A stretch of DNA of 64,000 nucleotides from Duganella sp. Leaf126. Lineage in GTDB: Bacteria; Pseudomonadota; Gammaproteobacteria; Burkholderiales; Burkholderiaceae_D. The DNA is taken from positions 138,068-202,067 of the forward strand of contig NZ_LMNW01000032.1 of the NCBI RefSeq assembly GCF_001423125.1, written 5' to 3'. Both the position numbers and the translations under genes were made by a program. This document shows, piece by piece, positions 7,053 through 15,931 of the stretch; positions within the stretch are counted from its first letter, which is position 1, and every line of letters starts with the position of its first letter. A model generated the notes under the pieces. That model was not told where the DNA came from, did not search any database, and saw nothing but the letters and a program-made list of their open reading frames with translations.

Positions 7053-9394
7053 CACTGCACGCTCCGGCACACGACCGGTCCGATGGTCGGCAAGGCGTTG
7101 CCCGGCTCCTGCACGTACGCGAACTCGGCAACGCAGCGCTGCCCCGCCACGGTCGCCTGCACGCGGTTGTGCGGCGCCAGGTTGTCGATGAAGGCCACGC
7201 CGTCGAAGCCGGTCACGGTGGTGTTGCCGCTCTCGAGGTGCTGCACTGCCAGGCCGGGCGCCAGCGGCCGGCCGACGGCGTCGTGCAGGATCACGCTGGC
7301 GGCGGCATAGGTTTCGACCGGGAACGCGGCCAGCAGGCCGGCGCGCCGGGCCGGGACCACGGTGAGCGTGGTGCGGGCGATGCGCGCATCGAGCGGCAGG
7401 CTGCTGGTGTCGATCGAGATCTGGTTGGCCAGATAAGGCGTCAGATTGGGCACCAGCAGATAGCCGCTGCTGCTGGTGGTGCCGATGGGCCGGTTCTCCT
7501 GCAGCACCGGCAAGCCGCCCACGCCGGCCGAGACCAGTGCAAAGCCGGCGCCGACCTGGCGCGCCGCATGCACGCTGCCGTCCATCAGCACCACCGAGCC
7601 GGAGGCGCTGAGCGAGCTGTCGCGCCGGCCGTCGCTCTCCTGCAAAAAGGCGCCCACCTGGCCGTAGTTGCCGAGGTAGGAACCCTGGGCCTGGCGCACG
7701 ACCGCGCCATCGTTCTGCAGCGACTGCAAGCCCCAGCCAAAGCCGCCGCCATAGTCAGCCGTGCGCCCCAGCGTAACATTCCTGGCCTGCACGCCGTTCT
7801 GGTGGCCGAAGCTGGCATTGGCCGCGTAGCGGTCGCCGAACGAACCGCTGAGGCCAAAATACACGCCGCGTGCGCGCTGGTCCCGAAAATCGCGGTAGGC
7901 GCTCACGCTCAGGTACAGGCGCGGTCCCAGCGTGGCCGCATACGACAGCGCCGCCACCCGCGCCGGTGGCGCTGCCGGCGTGCGCTGGCCGATCAGCGAC
8001 AGGCCCAGGGTCTGGCCGGCAAACAGGCCGAGGTTGAGATTGAGACGATGGCTGGCCAGCACGCCGGGACCGGCATCGGCCGTGCCAAGGTCGCTGTAGC
8101 GGCGGCTGGCGCGCAGCGTTTCCAGGTCCAGGCTGAAGCCCGGACTCAGGTACTGGTAACCGATGCTGGCCTGGGCACCGGCGCCGCCGCCGGCGCTGCC
8201 GGCAACCGAGCCGGTCAGCACACCGATCTGGCCCATGCGCCACATGGCGCCGACGCCGCCGTTGACCACGCCGTTGCCGGCCTCGCCATGCGCTTCCACG
8301 GTCAGGCGGTCGGTCACGCCGCGCCGCAGCGAGCCGCTCAGTGCCGGCGAGCGGTCGTAGCCGAAAGACCGGGTCGTGTAGTCGCGCCGCAGCACGCCCA
8401 GTTCCAGCGAATAGTCGGTCAGGCCGGCTGCCAGCAGGCGGGTGTCGACGTACAGCGGCAAGACCGTGGTCACCGCGCGGCCGGCCGTGTCGCGCGTGAC
8501 CAGCGTGGCCTGGCCGGCGCCGCTCAGGCCCGCCACCTGGTTGATCACGAACGGGCCCGACGGCACTGCTGTCTCCAGCTGGCGCACGCCGTTGACGTAC
8601 AGGCTGACCGCGCTCGGCACCACCGACGAGCCGGCCAGCGAGGCGACCGGAAACGTCAGCAGATCGGGCCGCAGGTCGAAGCTTTTACGCCATTGCACGC
8701 CGCCCATGCGCAGCGAGCGGGTCCATGTCAGCGACGATGAAATCAGGTCGCCGACCTGCCAGGTTTCCAGCGTGTGCGGGTCCGAATGGACCCACGAAGA
8801 ATCGAGGCGCACGAAGCGCCGCAGCTGGTCGCTGCTGCTGAACACGCCCGTGGTGCTGAACACGCCGCTGGCATTGAAGTAGCGCAGCTCGTTGGCCACC
8901 GACAGGTAGCGTTCCTGGCCGCGGCGCGCGAACACGTCGTAGCCGAACACGGCGCCCGGCGAGACGGTGGCCTCGCCCGGTTCGCGCAGGCTGCGCGCCG
9001 ACAGCGCCACCGGCGCGCGCAGCGCGTCGTCGAGGCGCAGCGCGATGCGCTGGGTGGCCGCGTCGTACGTGTAGTGCAGCCCGCGCACGTCGTCGAGGTT
9101 GACCGCCTCGCGGTCCGCCACCCCGAGGCGCTGCGGGTCGAGGTCGAGGTCGCGCAGGTTCTGCACGGTGCTGCTGAGCCCCGAGCTGCCCAGCACCGTG
9201 CCGGGCTGGCGCGTGAAGCGCAGGATCAAGCCGGTTTCCTGGCCGTTCAAGGTCACCTCCAAAAATAGCTCTTCGTCGGATGCCATTGCTGGCAGCGGTG
9301 CGGCAGGCGCTTGCGCGCGCGCGCCCGCCACGGCGGCGCCGGCCAGCGCGGCCGACAGCAGCAGCTGGGACAGGCAGGACAGCCTGCGCCGCAT
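7052..9394 (-). CDS. csuD: Csu-type outer-membrane usher
   Basis: 780 residues, the size of archaic ushers. A signal peptide is followed by an N-terminal domain containing LFLEVTLNGQETGLI, the usher sequence that engages chaperone-subunit complexes. The central beta-barrel shows usher hallmarks such as FPVASLAGSSVVPSAVSLYV, FVINQVAGLSGAGQA and TLPLY-type segments near 270-320, and the C-terminal domain ends FAYVQEPGNALPTIGPVVC. It forms the pore that assembles and secretes pilus subunits. It lies 7 bases after the chaperone gene and overlaps the tip gene, so chaperone-usher-tip is one transcript. Confidence 0.93.
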   Translation of the reverse strand: MRRRLSCLSQLLLSAALAGAAVAGARAQAPAAPLPAMASDEELFLEVTLNGQETGLILRFTRQPGTVLGSSGLSSTVQNLRDLDLDPQRLGVADREAVNLDDVRGLHYTYDAATQRIALRLDDALRAPVALSARSLREPGEATVSPGAVFGYDVFARRGQERYLSVANELRYFNASGVFSTTGVFSSSDQLRRFVRLDSSWVHSDPHTLETWQVGDLISSSLTWTRSLRMGGVQWRKSFDLRPDLLTFPVASLAGSSVVPSAVSLYVNGVRQLETAVPSGPFVINQVAGLSGAGQATLVTRDTAGRAVTTVLPLYVDTRLLAAGLTDYSLELGVLRRDYTTRSFGYDRSPALSGSLRRGVTDRLTVEAHGEAGNGVVNGGVGAMWRMGQIGVLTGSVAGSAGGGAGAQASIGYQYLSPGFSLDLETLRASRRYSDLGTADAGPGVLASHRLNLNLGLFAGQTLGLSLIGQRTPAAPPARVAALSYAATLGPRLYLSVSAYRDFRDQRARGVYFGLSGSFGDRYAANASFGHQNGVQARNVTLGRTADYGGGFGWGLQSLQNDGAVVRQAQGSYLGNYGQVGAFLQESDGRRDSSLSASGSVVLMDGSVHAARQVGAGFALVSAGVGGLPVLQENRPIGTTSSSGYLLVPNLTPYLANQISIDTSSLPLDARIARTTLTVVPARRAGLLAAFPVETYAAASVILHDAVGRPLAPGLAVQHLESGNTTVTGFDGVAFIDNLAPHNRVQATVAGQRCVAEFAYVQEPGNALPTIGPVVCRSVQ

Positions 9395-9401
9395 CGGGCG
9401 A

Positions 9402-10151
9402 CTACTCCAGTGCCGCCACGGTGCTGGCAGTCGCGGGTTTGGCGTTGATGTTGGCGTTGACCGTCAGCGTGCCGCGCAGGTCGGCGTCGGCCGGCACCGG
9501 CAGGCGCCATTCGCGGTCGCGGCCGGCCAGCACATAGCCGAACAGGCCCTCGGCAATCATGAACTGCTTGCCGGCGGCGTTGGCCAGCTCGAACGCGCCG
9601 ATCTGCGCGCGCGCAGCGCCGCTGTTGCGCACCTTCAGGTGCCAGTGGTCGTCCTTGCGGAAAACGGCCCAGGTCAGCGCCGGCGACGGCGCACTGCGCT
9701 CATCGCCCGGCTGGACGAACATGGGAACGGAATAGCGCAGGCGGATATCGACGCCGCTGGCGGGGCCTTCGCCCTCGCGCGGGATTTCGTCGATCAGTAT
9801 CCGGTAGCTCAACTCGCGGCTGGGGAGTTGACTGCTGCGTCGCACGAGGCGAATGATCTGGCTGCTCTTGGGCCCGATCTGCAATATGGGAGGGCTTGCT
9901 ACAACATCCTGGGTGGGGGTCAGCACATCTTCGGTGCCGCTCTGGTCCCACAAAAATACGCGTACCTGGCCGTACACAGGCGTTTCGCCCATGTTTTGCA
10001 TGGTGATGCCGGTGGCACTTTGACCTGCACGCAAAATAATCATGACGGGCGAAATCTGCAAATTTGCAGCGTTCGCTTCCAACCCCAGCATTCCGATCAG
10101 CGCAAGAATACCGAGTTTTATCCAGCACACCAGGCGCAAGGACAAGTTCAT
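9402..10151 (-). CDS. csuC: Archaic chaperone-usher pilus periplasmic chaperone
   Basis: 249 residues with a signal peptide (cleavage near ANA-ANLQIS, residue 28) and the two Ig-like domains of pilus chaperones. Domain 1 has the G1-type strand LQIGPKSSQIIRLVRR with Arg/Lys and alternating hydrophobics used for donor-strand complementation, then LSYRILIDEIP, which is typical of archaic chaperones. It folds and delivers the U-domain subunits to the usher. Only 3 bases separate it from the subunit gene upstream and 7 from the usher downstream. Confidence 0.9.
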   Translation of the reverse strand: MNLSLRLVCWIKLGILALIGMLGLEANAANLQISPVMIILRAGQSATGITMQNMGETPVYGQVRVFLWDQSGTEDVLTPTQDVVASPPILQIGPKSSQIIRLVRRSSQLPSRELSYRILIDEIPREGEGPASGVDIRLRYSVPMFVQPGDERSAPSPALTWAVFRKDDHWHLKVRNSGAARAQIGAFELANAAGKQFMIAEGLFGYVLAGRDREWRLPVPADADLRGTLTVNANINAKPATASTVAALE

Positions 10152-10154
10152 CGC

Positions 10155-10694
10155 CTAGAAATACACGGTCGCCGTGATGGTCGACTTGTAGGTGTCGGGC
10201 TGCGGCGTGGCCTGGGCCGGGATCGAACCGTAGACCGTCAGCGTCTGCGCGGTGCCGGTACCGGTGCCGGAACGAGTGTCGGTGCCCTGGGTATTGCCCC
10301 AGTTGGTGGCGCCGGCAGTCTGGTACAGATTGAAGGCGACGGTGCCGGTATTGGCGCCGGTGCCGCTCATCACCCGTGCGGACGTGGTGGAACCGGTGCC
10401 GGTGCCCGCGTTCAGGCCGACGTTGTACGGCGTGGTGTTGGTGCAGGTAACGCTGAGCTGGCTGTTGACCGTGACCGTGCTGGCCAGCACGCCCTGGCTC
10501 TGGCCGAAGTCCAGCGCCGTGGCGGAAATGGTGCAATCGGCAATGATCTTGAGCGTGACATCGAAGGTTGCCGTCTTGCTGCCGTTCGAATACACGGCGG
10601 CGTCGGCCAGCGGCGCCACCGCAGCCAGGGTGGCCGCCAGCGTGACAGCCGTTGCGGTGGCCAGCGCGGCACGGCGGGTTTTACGGGTGATCAT
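10155..10694 (-). CDS. Spore-coat-U domain major pilin (CsuA/B-like)
   Basis: 179 residues: signal peptide to about residue 32, then a single U domain with TFDVTLKIIADCTISA, a second cysteine in LSVTCTNTTPYNVGL, and the closing strand DTYKSTITATVYF. This is the expected first gene of a Csu-type operon and is probably the shaft subunit; only one single-domain subunit is present where Acinetobacter has three. AGGAGG precedes the ATG with good spacing. The promoter must lie in 10695-10930, shared with the divergent regulator gene. Confidence 0.88.
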   Translation of the reverse strand: MITRKTRRAALATATAVTLAATLAAVAPLADAAVYSNGSKTATFDVTLKIIADCTISATALDFGQSQGVLASTVTVNSQLSVTCTNTTPYNVGLNAGTGTGSTTSARVMSGTGANTGTVAFNLYQTAGATNWGNTQGTDTRSGTGTGTAQTLTVYGSIPAQATPQPDTYKSTITATVYF

Positions 10695-10930
10695 ATAACC
10701 TCCTCGGTTGGTGGATCATGCAAGGAATCGCCGGGTCCGGGCGTCTAAAAATTGCCCATTCCCAACACTTGATACCATTATTGATGATCTCGGTAAACCA
10801 TGCTTTTGCTGGCGGCGAGGAAGATTTTGCGTGCGTAGAAACTGCTCAAAAAAATGTGCAAAGTTGGGCATAATAACGACAGGCGCGCAACACTCCGTAT
10901 CAAAAGATGACCAACCTTCAGGGTGAGCCC

Positions 10931-11764
10931 ATGCAGACTGCCGATACTCCCATGCGCAAGATTCTCATCGTCGACGATTCGGCGTTCGAACAGCGCTTGC
11001 TGGTCGATCTGCTGAGCGAGCTGCCCTACAAGGTGTCGGCGGCCTCGAACGGTTTGCAGGGCTACCACCTGGCGCTGGCCAACCGGCCGGACCTGATCCT
11101 GCTCGACGTGCGCATGCCCGACATGGATGGCTACACGGCCTGCCGCCTGCTCAAGGCCAATCCTGCCACCCAGGACATTCCGGTGATTTTTCTCAGCGGC
11201 GCCGACGCCGACGAGGAGCGCATCATGGGCCTGTCGATCGGCGGCGTCGATTACGTCTCGAAACCGTTTTCGCCGGGCGAACTGGCGGCGCGCATCCAGG
11301 TGCACCTGACGCTGGCCCAGCGCGCCCACGGCGCCCCGCCAGCGCCCGCCAACGATGCTACTGCGGCAAGCGTGACGGCTGCGGCGGCATCGGCGCCCGT
11401 CTCGCCGTATGGCGTGGATCCGGACGCCGTCACGGTGGCGGCCGTCAAGCGCCTGATCGCCGACAACCTGGCCTCGCTGCCGGGCCTGGCCGAAATTGCC
11501 CGCAGCGTGGGCACCTACCGCGAAAAGCTGTCGCAGATCTTCCGCGAGCAGACCGGCATGACGGTGTTTGCCTTCATCCGCGAAGCGCGCCTGCGGCGCG
11601 GCGAGGAACTGCTCAAGGATACCGACATCGACGTGCAGGACATCGCCCTGCTGATCGGCTTTAATAATGCGGGCAACTTCGCCACCGCTTTTCGCGAGCG
11701 GCTCGGGGTCACGCCGAGCGCCTACCGCCAGGCGATCCAGCAGCGGCGGTCGTCGTTGAATTGA
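10931..11764 (+). CDS. Response regulator with AraC-type DNA-binding domain
   Basis: 277 residues: a CheY-like receiver (about 1-120) with acidic residues in ILIVDDSAFEQ, the phosphoacceptor in DLILLDVRMPDMDG, and the Lys in YVSKPFSPGE; then an Ala-rich linker and an AraC helix-turn-helix pair (about 175-272) with SLPGLAEIARSVGTYREKL and ALLIGFNNAGNFATAFRERLG. It should bind DNA upon phosphorylation. No histidine kinase is adjacent. It is divergent from the pilus operon, sharing about 236 bases of control region, so control of piliation is a fair inference. ATG 10931 follows AGGGTGAG; the upstream ATG 10907 lacks a ribosome-binding site. Confidence 0.9.
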   Translation: MQTADTPMRKILIVDDSAFEQRLLVDLLSELPYKVSAASNGLQGYHLALANRPDLILLDVRMPDMDGYTACRLLKANPATQDIPVIFLSGADADEERIMGLSIGGVDYVSKPFSPGELAARIQVHLTLAQRAHGAPPAPANDATAASVTAAAASAPVSPYGVDPDAVTVAAVKRLIADNLASLPGLAEIARSVGTYREKLSQIFREQTGMTVFAFIREARLRRGEELLKDTDIDVQDIALLIGFNNAGNFATAFRERLGVTPSAYRQAIQQRRSSLN

Positions 11765-11785
11765 AGGGCGCCGCCGCGCAGCGGC

Positions 11786-12367
11786 TCAGGCCGGCGACTG
11801 CAGCGCGGCCTCGCGCATCTTGCGGCGCCAGAAAAACCACGATGCCAGCGCATTGAACCAGTACGCGCCGTACAGCACCGACGTCAGGTACAGGCCGCGG
11901 CTGGCGTACAGCGGCACGGCGATGGTGTTGACCAGCAGCCAAAATTGCCAGGTTTGCAGGCGGCGGCCCATCAGCAGCAGCTGGGCGATCACGCTGAACA
12001 TCAGCACGCCGGAATCGAGGAAAGGCGCGTAGGCGCTGGTATAGGCTTGCAGCAGCAGACCGTAGATGGCGGTGGCCGCCAGGCCGAGCGATCCCATCCA
12101 GATCAGCGCGCGCGGCTGCGCGTGCGTGATCGGCAGCGGCGCGCCGGTGCTGCCGCGCAGCCAGCGCCACCAGCCGATCACGCAGGTGACGATGAAAAAC
12201 CCTTGCAGGGTGACGTCGGCATATAGGTGCGAGTCGTAGAACAGCACGGCAAACAGGCCGCAGCCGACGATGCCCAGCCACCACGAGTGCACATTGTTGC
12301 GTCCCGCAAGGACGATCGACACCGTCATGACCGCATTGGCGGCGATTTCCAGCACAGAGGTCAACAC
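11786..12367 (-). CDS. pnuC: PnuC-family nicotinamide riboside transporter
   Basis: An inner-membrane facilitator for the NAD precursor nicotinamide riboside. About 193 residues with seven hydrophobic helices. Family signatures include LEIAANAVMTVSIVLAGRNN at the first helix, NVHSWWLGIVGC, YADVTLQGFFIV with GWWRWLRG, and NTIAVPLYASRGLYLTSVLY, which holds the conserved WxxN-type substrate region. The frame is open to 12421, but the homologous start lies near LEIAANA; GTG 12367 or TTG 12364 fit best, so the start is uncertain. The neighbours do not suggest an operon. Confidence 0.85.
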   Translation of the reverse strand: MLTSVLEIAANAVMTVSIVLAGRNNVHSWWLGIVGCGLFAVLFYDSHLYADVTLQGFFIVTCVIGWWRWLRGSTGAPLPITHAQPRALIWMGSLGLAATAIYGLLLQAYTSAYAPFLDSGVLMFSVIAQLLLMGRRLQTWQFWLLVNTIAVPLYASRGLYLTSVLYGAYWFNALASWFFWRRKMREAALQSPA

Positions 12368-12588
12368 GAGCTTTCTGGTCGGGTGGAAGAACCGGGCCTG
12401 GCAAGCGGGCAGCAGCACCACGGGTGGTCACTGCACCGCTGCAAGACACGGGCATCGCTCATTTTCGTCCACCCGGGGCGCGAACGCAAGGACGGCTCCC
12501 TGCCCCGGCACCATGACCTCCCGGGGCCGGCAGCCGGCCGGGATGCGTGCACACCCTGCCACGGCCGCAGTCGCGGCGGCGCCGGCGA

Positions 12589-13695
12589 TCAGTGTTCCTT
12601 CCAGTGGTCGAGATTGTGCGGCTCGGCCAGCGGCGTGCCATTGCGCTCGGCGCGGAAGCGGGCCGACGCCGCATACACGGCGCGCCGCACGCGCATGATC
12701 GAACCGAGCGGACGGTGATCGGCGATGCAGTGCCAGGGGCTGAACTGCATGCCGTCATCGACCAGCACCGACAAGCCGTGGGTCCAGCCGGCCTGGGCCG
12801 GCGCGGCGATGCGCGCCACCGCAACCCAGGGCGTGGTCCATTCCACGGTCGGGTCTTCGATCGGCGTTTCGTCGAGGCCGGTGCACAGCTGCGCCCGCAG
12901 CTCCCACTCGGCCGCGTGCTCGGTCATGAAATCGACCACCGCGCCGCGCAGGCCGTTGGGCTTGTGGTCGAGGTCGACCGGCTGGTCTGTCAGCATGGCC
13001 AACTCCGGCGAGACGGGCACCAGTTGCAGCTTGGCCATGTAGCGCCCGAACAGGATCGGCACCTGGGTAAAAAACGTTTCGCCGAGGATGTTGGTTTGCG
13101 CATGGCCGCCCATGCTGATCAGGGTGGCGCTCTCGCCGCCCACCGCTTCGATCACCTTTTCGGCGCCCTGCAAGGCTGCCGATAACGCTTTTTTCAGGCC
13201 CGGCGCCTTGTCGGTCGTGGCCGCGAGCAGCTTGACGCTGCCCAGGAATTTTTTGGCGGTCGGGGCCTGGAACACGGGGCCGTTGACCATCACGAAATCC
13301 TGGGTGACGTCACCCTGGCCGTCGTCAAGCCGTGCACCAGGCACGCCGATCACCTTGATCGCCATGCCGCGCGGGGTGGACACCTTATCGTCGAGCAGGT
13401 CGCCGGGCGTGGTGGACAGGCGCATGACCACCGGGTATTCGCCGCTGGCGGCAAACAGGCCCTGGGCATAGTCGGCGGGCAGGTTGTCGAGCACGCGCAA
13501 GGTGGCGCGCAGCAGGCCGTGGCTCTTGGCATGCACGCCGCGCGGCGCGTGGCCGCTGTCTTTGTGCACGGTGCCGGCGATATCGCGCATCTGCTCCTGC
13601 AGGCCGGCAATGGTTTCGGCCTCGTCTTCCTCGGGCACTTCGTAGGACGGATCGTAGGGCAATGGTTGTTTCAGGTGACGGGTGGGGAAATCCAT
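12589..13695 (-). CDS. Catalase-family haem protein (SrpA-like)
   Basis: 368 residues, shorter than true catalases (about 480). RGVHAKSHGLLRATL near residue 52-66 aligns with the distal-His region of the catalase fold, and MVNGPVFQAPTAKKFL resembles the NxxVFF segment. The C-terminus (MRVRRAVYAASARFRAERNG) replaces the usual proximal-Tyr motif and ends EPHNLDHWKE, as in the small catalase-like proteins found with peroxidase or lipoxygenase-like activities. Peroxide or organic hydroperoxide turnover is a reasonable guess; catalase activity is not assured. No signal peptide. Transcribed alone on the minus strand, divergent from the barrel protein gene. Confidence 0.82.
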   Translation of the reverse strand: MDFPTRHLKQPLPYDPSYEVPEEDEAETIAGLQEQMRDIAGTVHKDSGHAPRGVHAKSHGLLRATLRVLDNLPADYAQGLFAASGEYPVVMRLSTTPGDLLDDKVSTPRGMAIKVIGVPGARLDDGQGDVTQDFVMVNGPVFQAPTAKKFLGSVKLLAATTDKAPGLKKALSAALQGAEKVIEAVGGESATLISMGGHAQTNILGETFFTQVPILFGRYMAKLQLVPVSPELAMLTDQPVDLDHKPNGLRGAVVDFMTEHAAEWELRAQLCTGLDETPIEDPTVEWTTPWVAVARIAAPAQAGWTHGLSVLVDDGMQFSPWHCIADHRPLGSIMRVRRAVYAASARFRAERNGTPLAEPHNLDHWKEH

Positions 13696-13846
13696 GGGGG
13701 TATCCTGCTGGCTGGTTGGCTGGGTTGCACATCATGCCGCGCTGCCCGCCCGCTGTCTGTGGCGGCACACACGCACGCGACATCGCAGCAACGTGCACCA
13801 AAAGAGACACTTTGCCCTTTTGCCTGCCCCAAAACGGGACAAAACC

Positions 13847-13875
13847 TTACCAAATAAATTATTTATACCTATAAT
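13847..13875 (+). promoter_or_regulatory. Sigma-70 promoter of the outer-membrane barrel gene
   Basis: TTACCA, a 17-base spacer and a perfect TATAAT, about 60 bases before the start codon in an AT-rich stretch. A good AGGAGA lies 5 bases before the ATG, suggesting strong expression. Confidence 0.7.
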
Positions 13876-13935
13876 ATTTCCTTCGCGAAATTCGCCAGAA
13901 GCCATTTCGCGATGTGACCCATTTAGGAGAGACAT

Positions 13936-14493
13936 ATGAAAAACACCATCCTGTTCGCCATGCTGGCGGCACTGGCCGGCACCGCAGCGGCCCAATCGAC
14001 CTACATCGGCGGCAACGTCGGCCGTGCAGAGCAAAAGCTGTCGATCGAAGGCGATTCGATCAAGGACCACGACACTGGCTTCAAGCTGTACGGTGGTTAC
14101 AACTTCAACCAGAACTTCGGCCTGGAAGCCGGCTACGTTGACCTGGGCAAAATGGAGCGTTCGGGCGGCGTCGCGCGCGTGCGTTTCGAGCCAACCTCGG
14201 TCTACTTCGCTGCCACCGGCACCCTGCCACTGGATCCGCAGTTCGCGCTGTTCGCCAAGGCTGGCGTAGCGCGCACCGAAGTAAAAGCTAATTTTGCCGT
14301 CGGCAACCTCAGCGAAGACGACAAAGCATCGCGCAGCACCGCCTACCTGTCGGTTGGCGCTGCCTACGCGGTCAACACCAACTTCAGCGTTGTTGCTGAA
14401 TACGAATACTTCGGCAAAGTCGCGAAAATCGAAGACAGCAACGGCAACCTGAAAGCCAACATGGTGTCGGTCGGCGTACGCTACAAGTTCTAA
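13936..14493 (+). CDS. Small outer-membrane beta-barrel protein (OmpA-like transmembrane domain)
   Basis: 185 residues: signal peptide MKNTILFAMLAALAGTAAA, then alternating amphipathic strands beginning STYIGGNVGRAEQKLSI and ending MVSVGVRYKF, with the terminal aromatic residue that directs barrel assembly. Length and pattern fit an eight-stranded barrel of the OmpA/OMP_b-brl class without a peptidoglycan-binding domain. It is monocistronic, with a near-consensus promoter and a strong terminator, which suits an abundant envelope protein. Its specific function cannot be told from the sequence. Confidence 0.88.
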   Translation: MKNTILFAMLAALAGTAAAQSTYIGGNVGRAEQKLSIEGDSIKDHDTGFKLYGGYNFNQNFGLEAGYVDLGKMERSGGVARVRFEPTSVYFAATGTLPLDPQFALFAKAGVARTEVKANFAVGNLSEDDKASRSTAYLSVGAAYAVNTNFSVVAEYEYFGKVAKIEDSNGNLKANMVSVGVRYKF

Positions 14494-14518
14494 GCAATTC
14501 CCCTCGCGTCGCAATCGA

Positions 14519-14550
14519 CGGCAGGCGTGCCTCACGCCTGCCGTTTTTTT
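14519..14550 (+). terminator. Rho-independent terminator after the barrel gene
   Basis: Arms CGGCAGGCGTG and CACGCCTGCCG (11 bp) around a 3-base loop, followed by a run of eight T, 25 bases after the stop codon. Confidence 0.93.
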
Positions 14551-14569
14551 ACGCGCCGCGTCGGCGCCG

Positions 14570-14605
14570 CCTCAGTAACCTCAGTAACCTCAGTAACCTC
14601 AGTAA
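14570..14605. repeat. Four tandem copies of a 9-bp unit (CCTCAGTAA)
   Basis: Four exact, adjacent 9-bp copies in the gap between the barrel gene's terminator and the MFS gene. It is a simple microsatellite-like tract about 90 bases upstream of the MFS start and could vary in copy number. Confidence 0.9.
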
Positions 14606-14693
14606 CACTACGCAGGCCGGACCGGACGCCAACGCAGCTTGGCCAAACATGCTAAGGTTGACCCTTTTTGCCAACGATTTTCAGGCCTTAGCA

Positions 14694-15926
14694 ATGCATT
14701 CCGATCCTGTTTCCGACACCTCCCTCCCCCCTGTTCCGATCGCTGCGCCGCACGGCGCCGGCATGGCCAACCTGGCGCTGGCCATCGGCGGCCTGGCCAT
14801 CGGCACCGGCGAATTCGCCTCGATGAGCATCCTGCCGATCGTCGCCGGCGACCTGCACACCAACCTGCCCCACATGGGCCACATGATCAGCGCCTATGCG
14901 CTGGGCGTGGTGTTCGGCGCGCCGCTGATCGCCATCTTCCTGGCGCGCATGCCGAAGAAGGCGATGCTGGTATTGCTGATGGCGCTGTACGCGGCCGGCA
15001 ACCTGCTCAGCGCGGCAGCGCCGGGCTACGGCGCGCTGCTGCTGGCGCGCTTCGTGGCCGGCATTCCGCACGGCGCCTATTTCGGCGTGGCCGCGCTGGT
15101 GGCCGCTGCCATGGCGGTGCCGGAAAGACGCGGCCAGGCCGTCTCGCGCGTGCTGCTCGGGCTGACCATTGCCAATATCTTCGGCGTGCCGCTGGCCACG
15201 TGGCTGAGCCAGGCGTTCGGCTGGCGGTCGGCGTTCCTGGTCGTCGGCGTGCTGGGCGTGGTCACCGCGCTGATGGTGCGCCATTATGTGCCGTTCATCG
15301 CTGCCGGCGACGCCAGCCCGCGCCGCGAACTCGGCGTGTTCCGCCGCGCCCAGGTATGGGTGACGCTGCTGATGGTGTCGGTCGGTTTCGGCGGCCTGTT
15401 TGCCGTCTACACCTACGTCACGCCCACGCTGCTCGAAGTGACCCGGGTGTCGCCGAACATGGTGGCGGTGATGCTGGCGCTGATCGGCGTCGGCATGACC
15501 TTCGGTAACCTGGTGGGCGGCTGGCTGGCCGACCGCTCGCGCGTGGGCACCATTTTCGGCGCCCTGGTCTGGAACGTGGCCGCGCTCACGGCCTTCTATT
15601 ACACCAGTGCCAATGCCTGGGCGGTGGCAATCAACCTGTTCCTGATCGGCTGCGGCATTGCCGTGGCGCCCGCCGTGCAGACGCGCCTGATGGACGTGGC
15701 CGGCGACGCCCAGACCGTGACTGCAGCGCTCAACCACTCGGCCTTCAACTGCGCCAACGCGGCCGGCGCCTGGTTCGGCGGCATGGCGATCGCTCACGGC
15801 CTCGGCCTGCAATCGACCGGCCTGGTGGGCGCCATGCTGGCGCTGGGCGGCATCGCAGTGCTCGGCGTGTCGGTGTGGATGGAGCGGCGCCAGGCGCCGG
15901 CCGCCGGCATGGCGCGGACGGTGTAA
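14694..15926 (+). CDS. MFS transporter, DHA1 (AraJ-like) family
   Basis: A 12-helix inner-membrane drug/sugar antiporter-type protein of about 410 residues. The DHA1 pattern is clear: GGLAIGTGEFASMSILPIVA in helix 1, the loop between helices 2 and 3, and RFVAGIPHGAYFGVAALVAA in helix 4-5, typical of arabinose-efflux-like proteins. Proton-coupled export of small molecules is expected; the substrate is unknown. Starts at 14649 and 14694 are possible; 14694 (MHSDPVSD) is preferred because it follows a weak CAGG and gives the normal short N-terminal tail. It converges with the VOC gene, 5 bases away. Confidence 0.88.
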   Translation: MHSDPVSDTSLPPVPIAAPHGAGMANLALAIGGLAIGTGEFASMSILPIVAGDLHTNLPHMGHMISAYALGVVFGAPLIAIFLARMPKKAMLVLLMALYAAGNLLSAAAPGYGALLLARFVAGIPHGAYFGVAALVAAAMAVPERRGQAVSRVLLGLTIANIFGVPLATWLSQAFGWRSAFLVVGVLGVVTALMVRHYVPFIAAGDASPRRELGVFRRAQVWVTLLMVSVGFGGLFAVYTYVTPTLLEVTRVSPNMVAVMLALIGVGMTFGNLVGGWLADRSRVGTIFGALVWNVAALTAFYYTSANAWAVAINLFLIGCGIAVAPAVQTRLMDVAGDAQTVTAALNHSAFNCANAAGAWFGGMAIAHGLGLQSTGLVGAMLALGGIAVLGVSVWMERRQAPAAGMARTV

Positions 15927-15931
15927 GCGGA

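Noticed and set aside
12368..12588. Riboswitch upstream of pnuC
   Set aside because: pnuC genes are sometimes preceded by NAD- or TPP-responsive elements, but I could not recognise the conserved core sequence of either in this GC-rich leader.
12589..13695. Bona fide hydroperoxidase (KatA/KatE type)
   Set aside because: Too short, and the proximal-Tyr haem motif is missing; called only a catalase-family protein.
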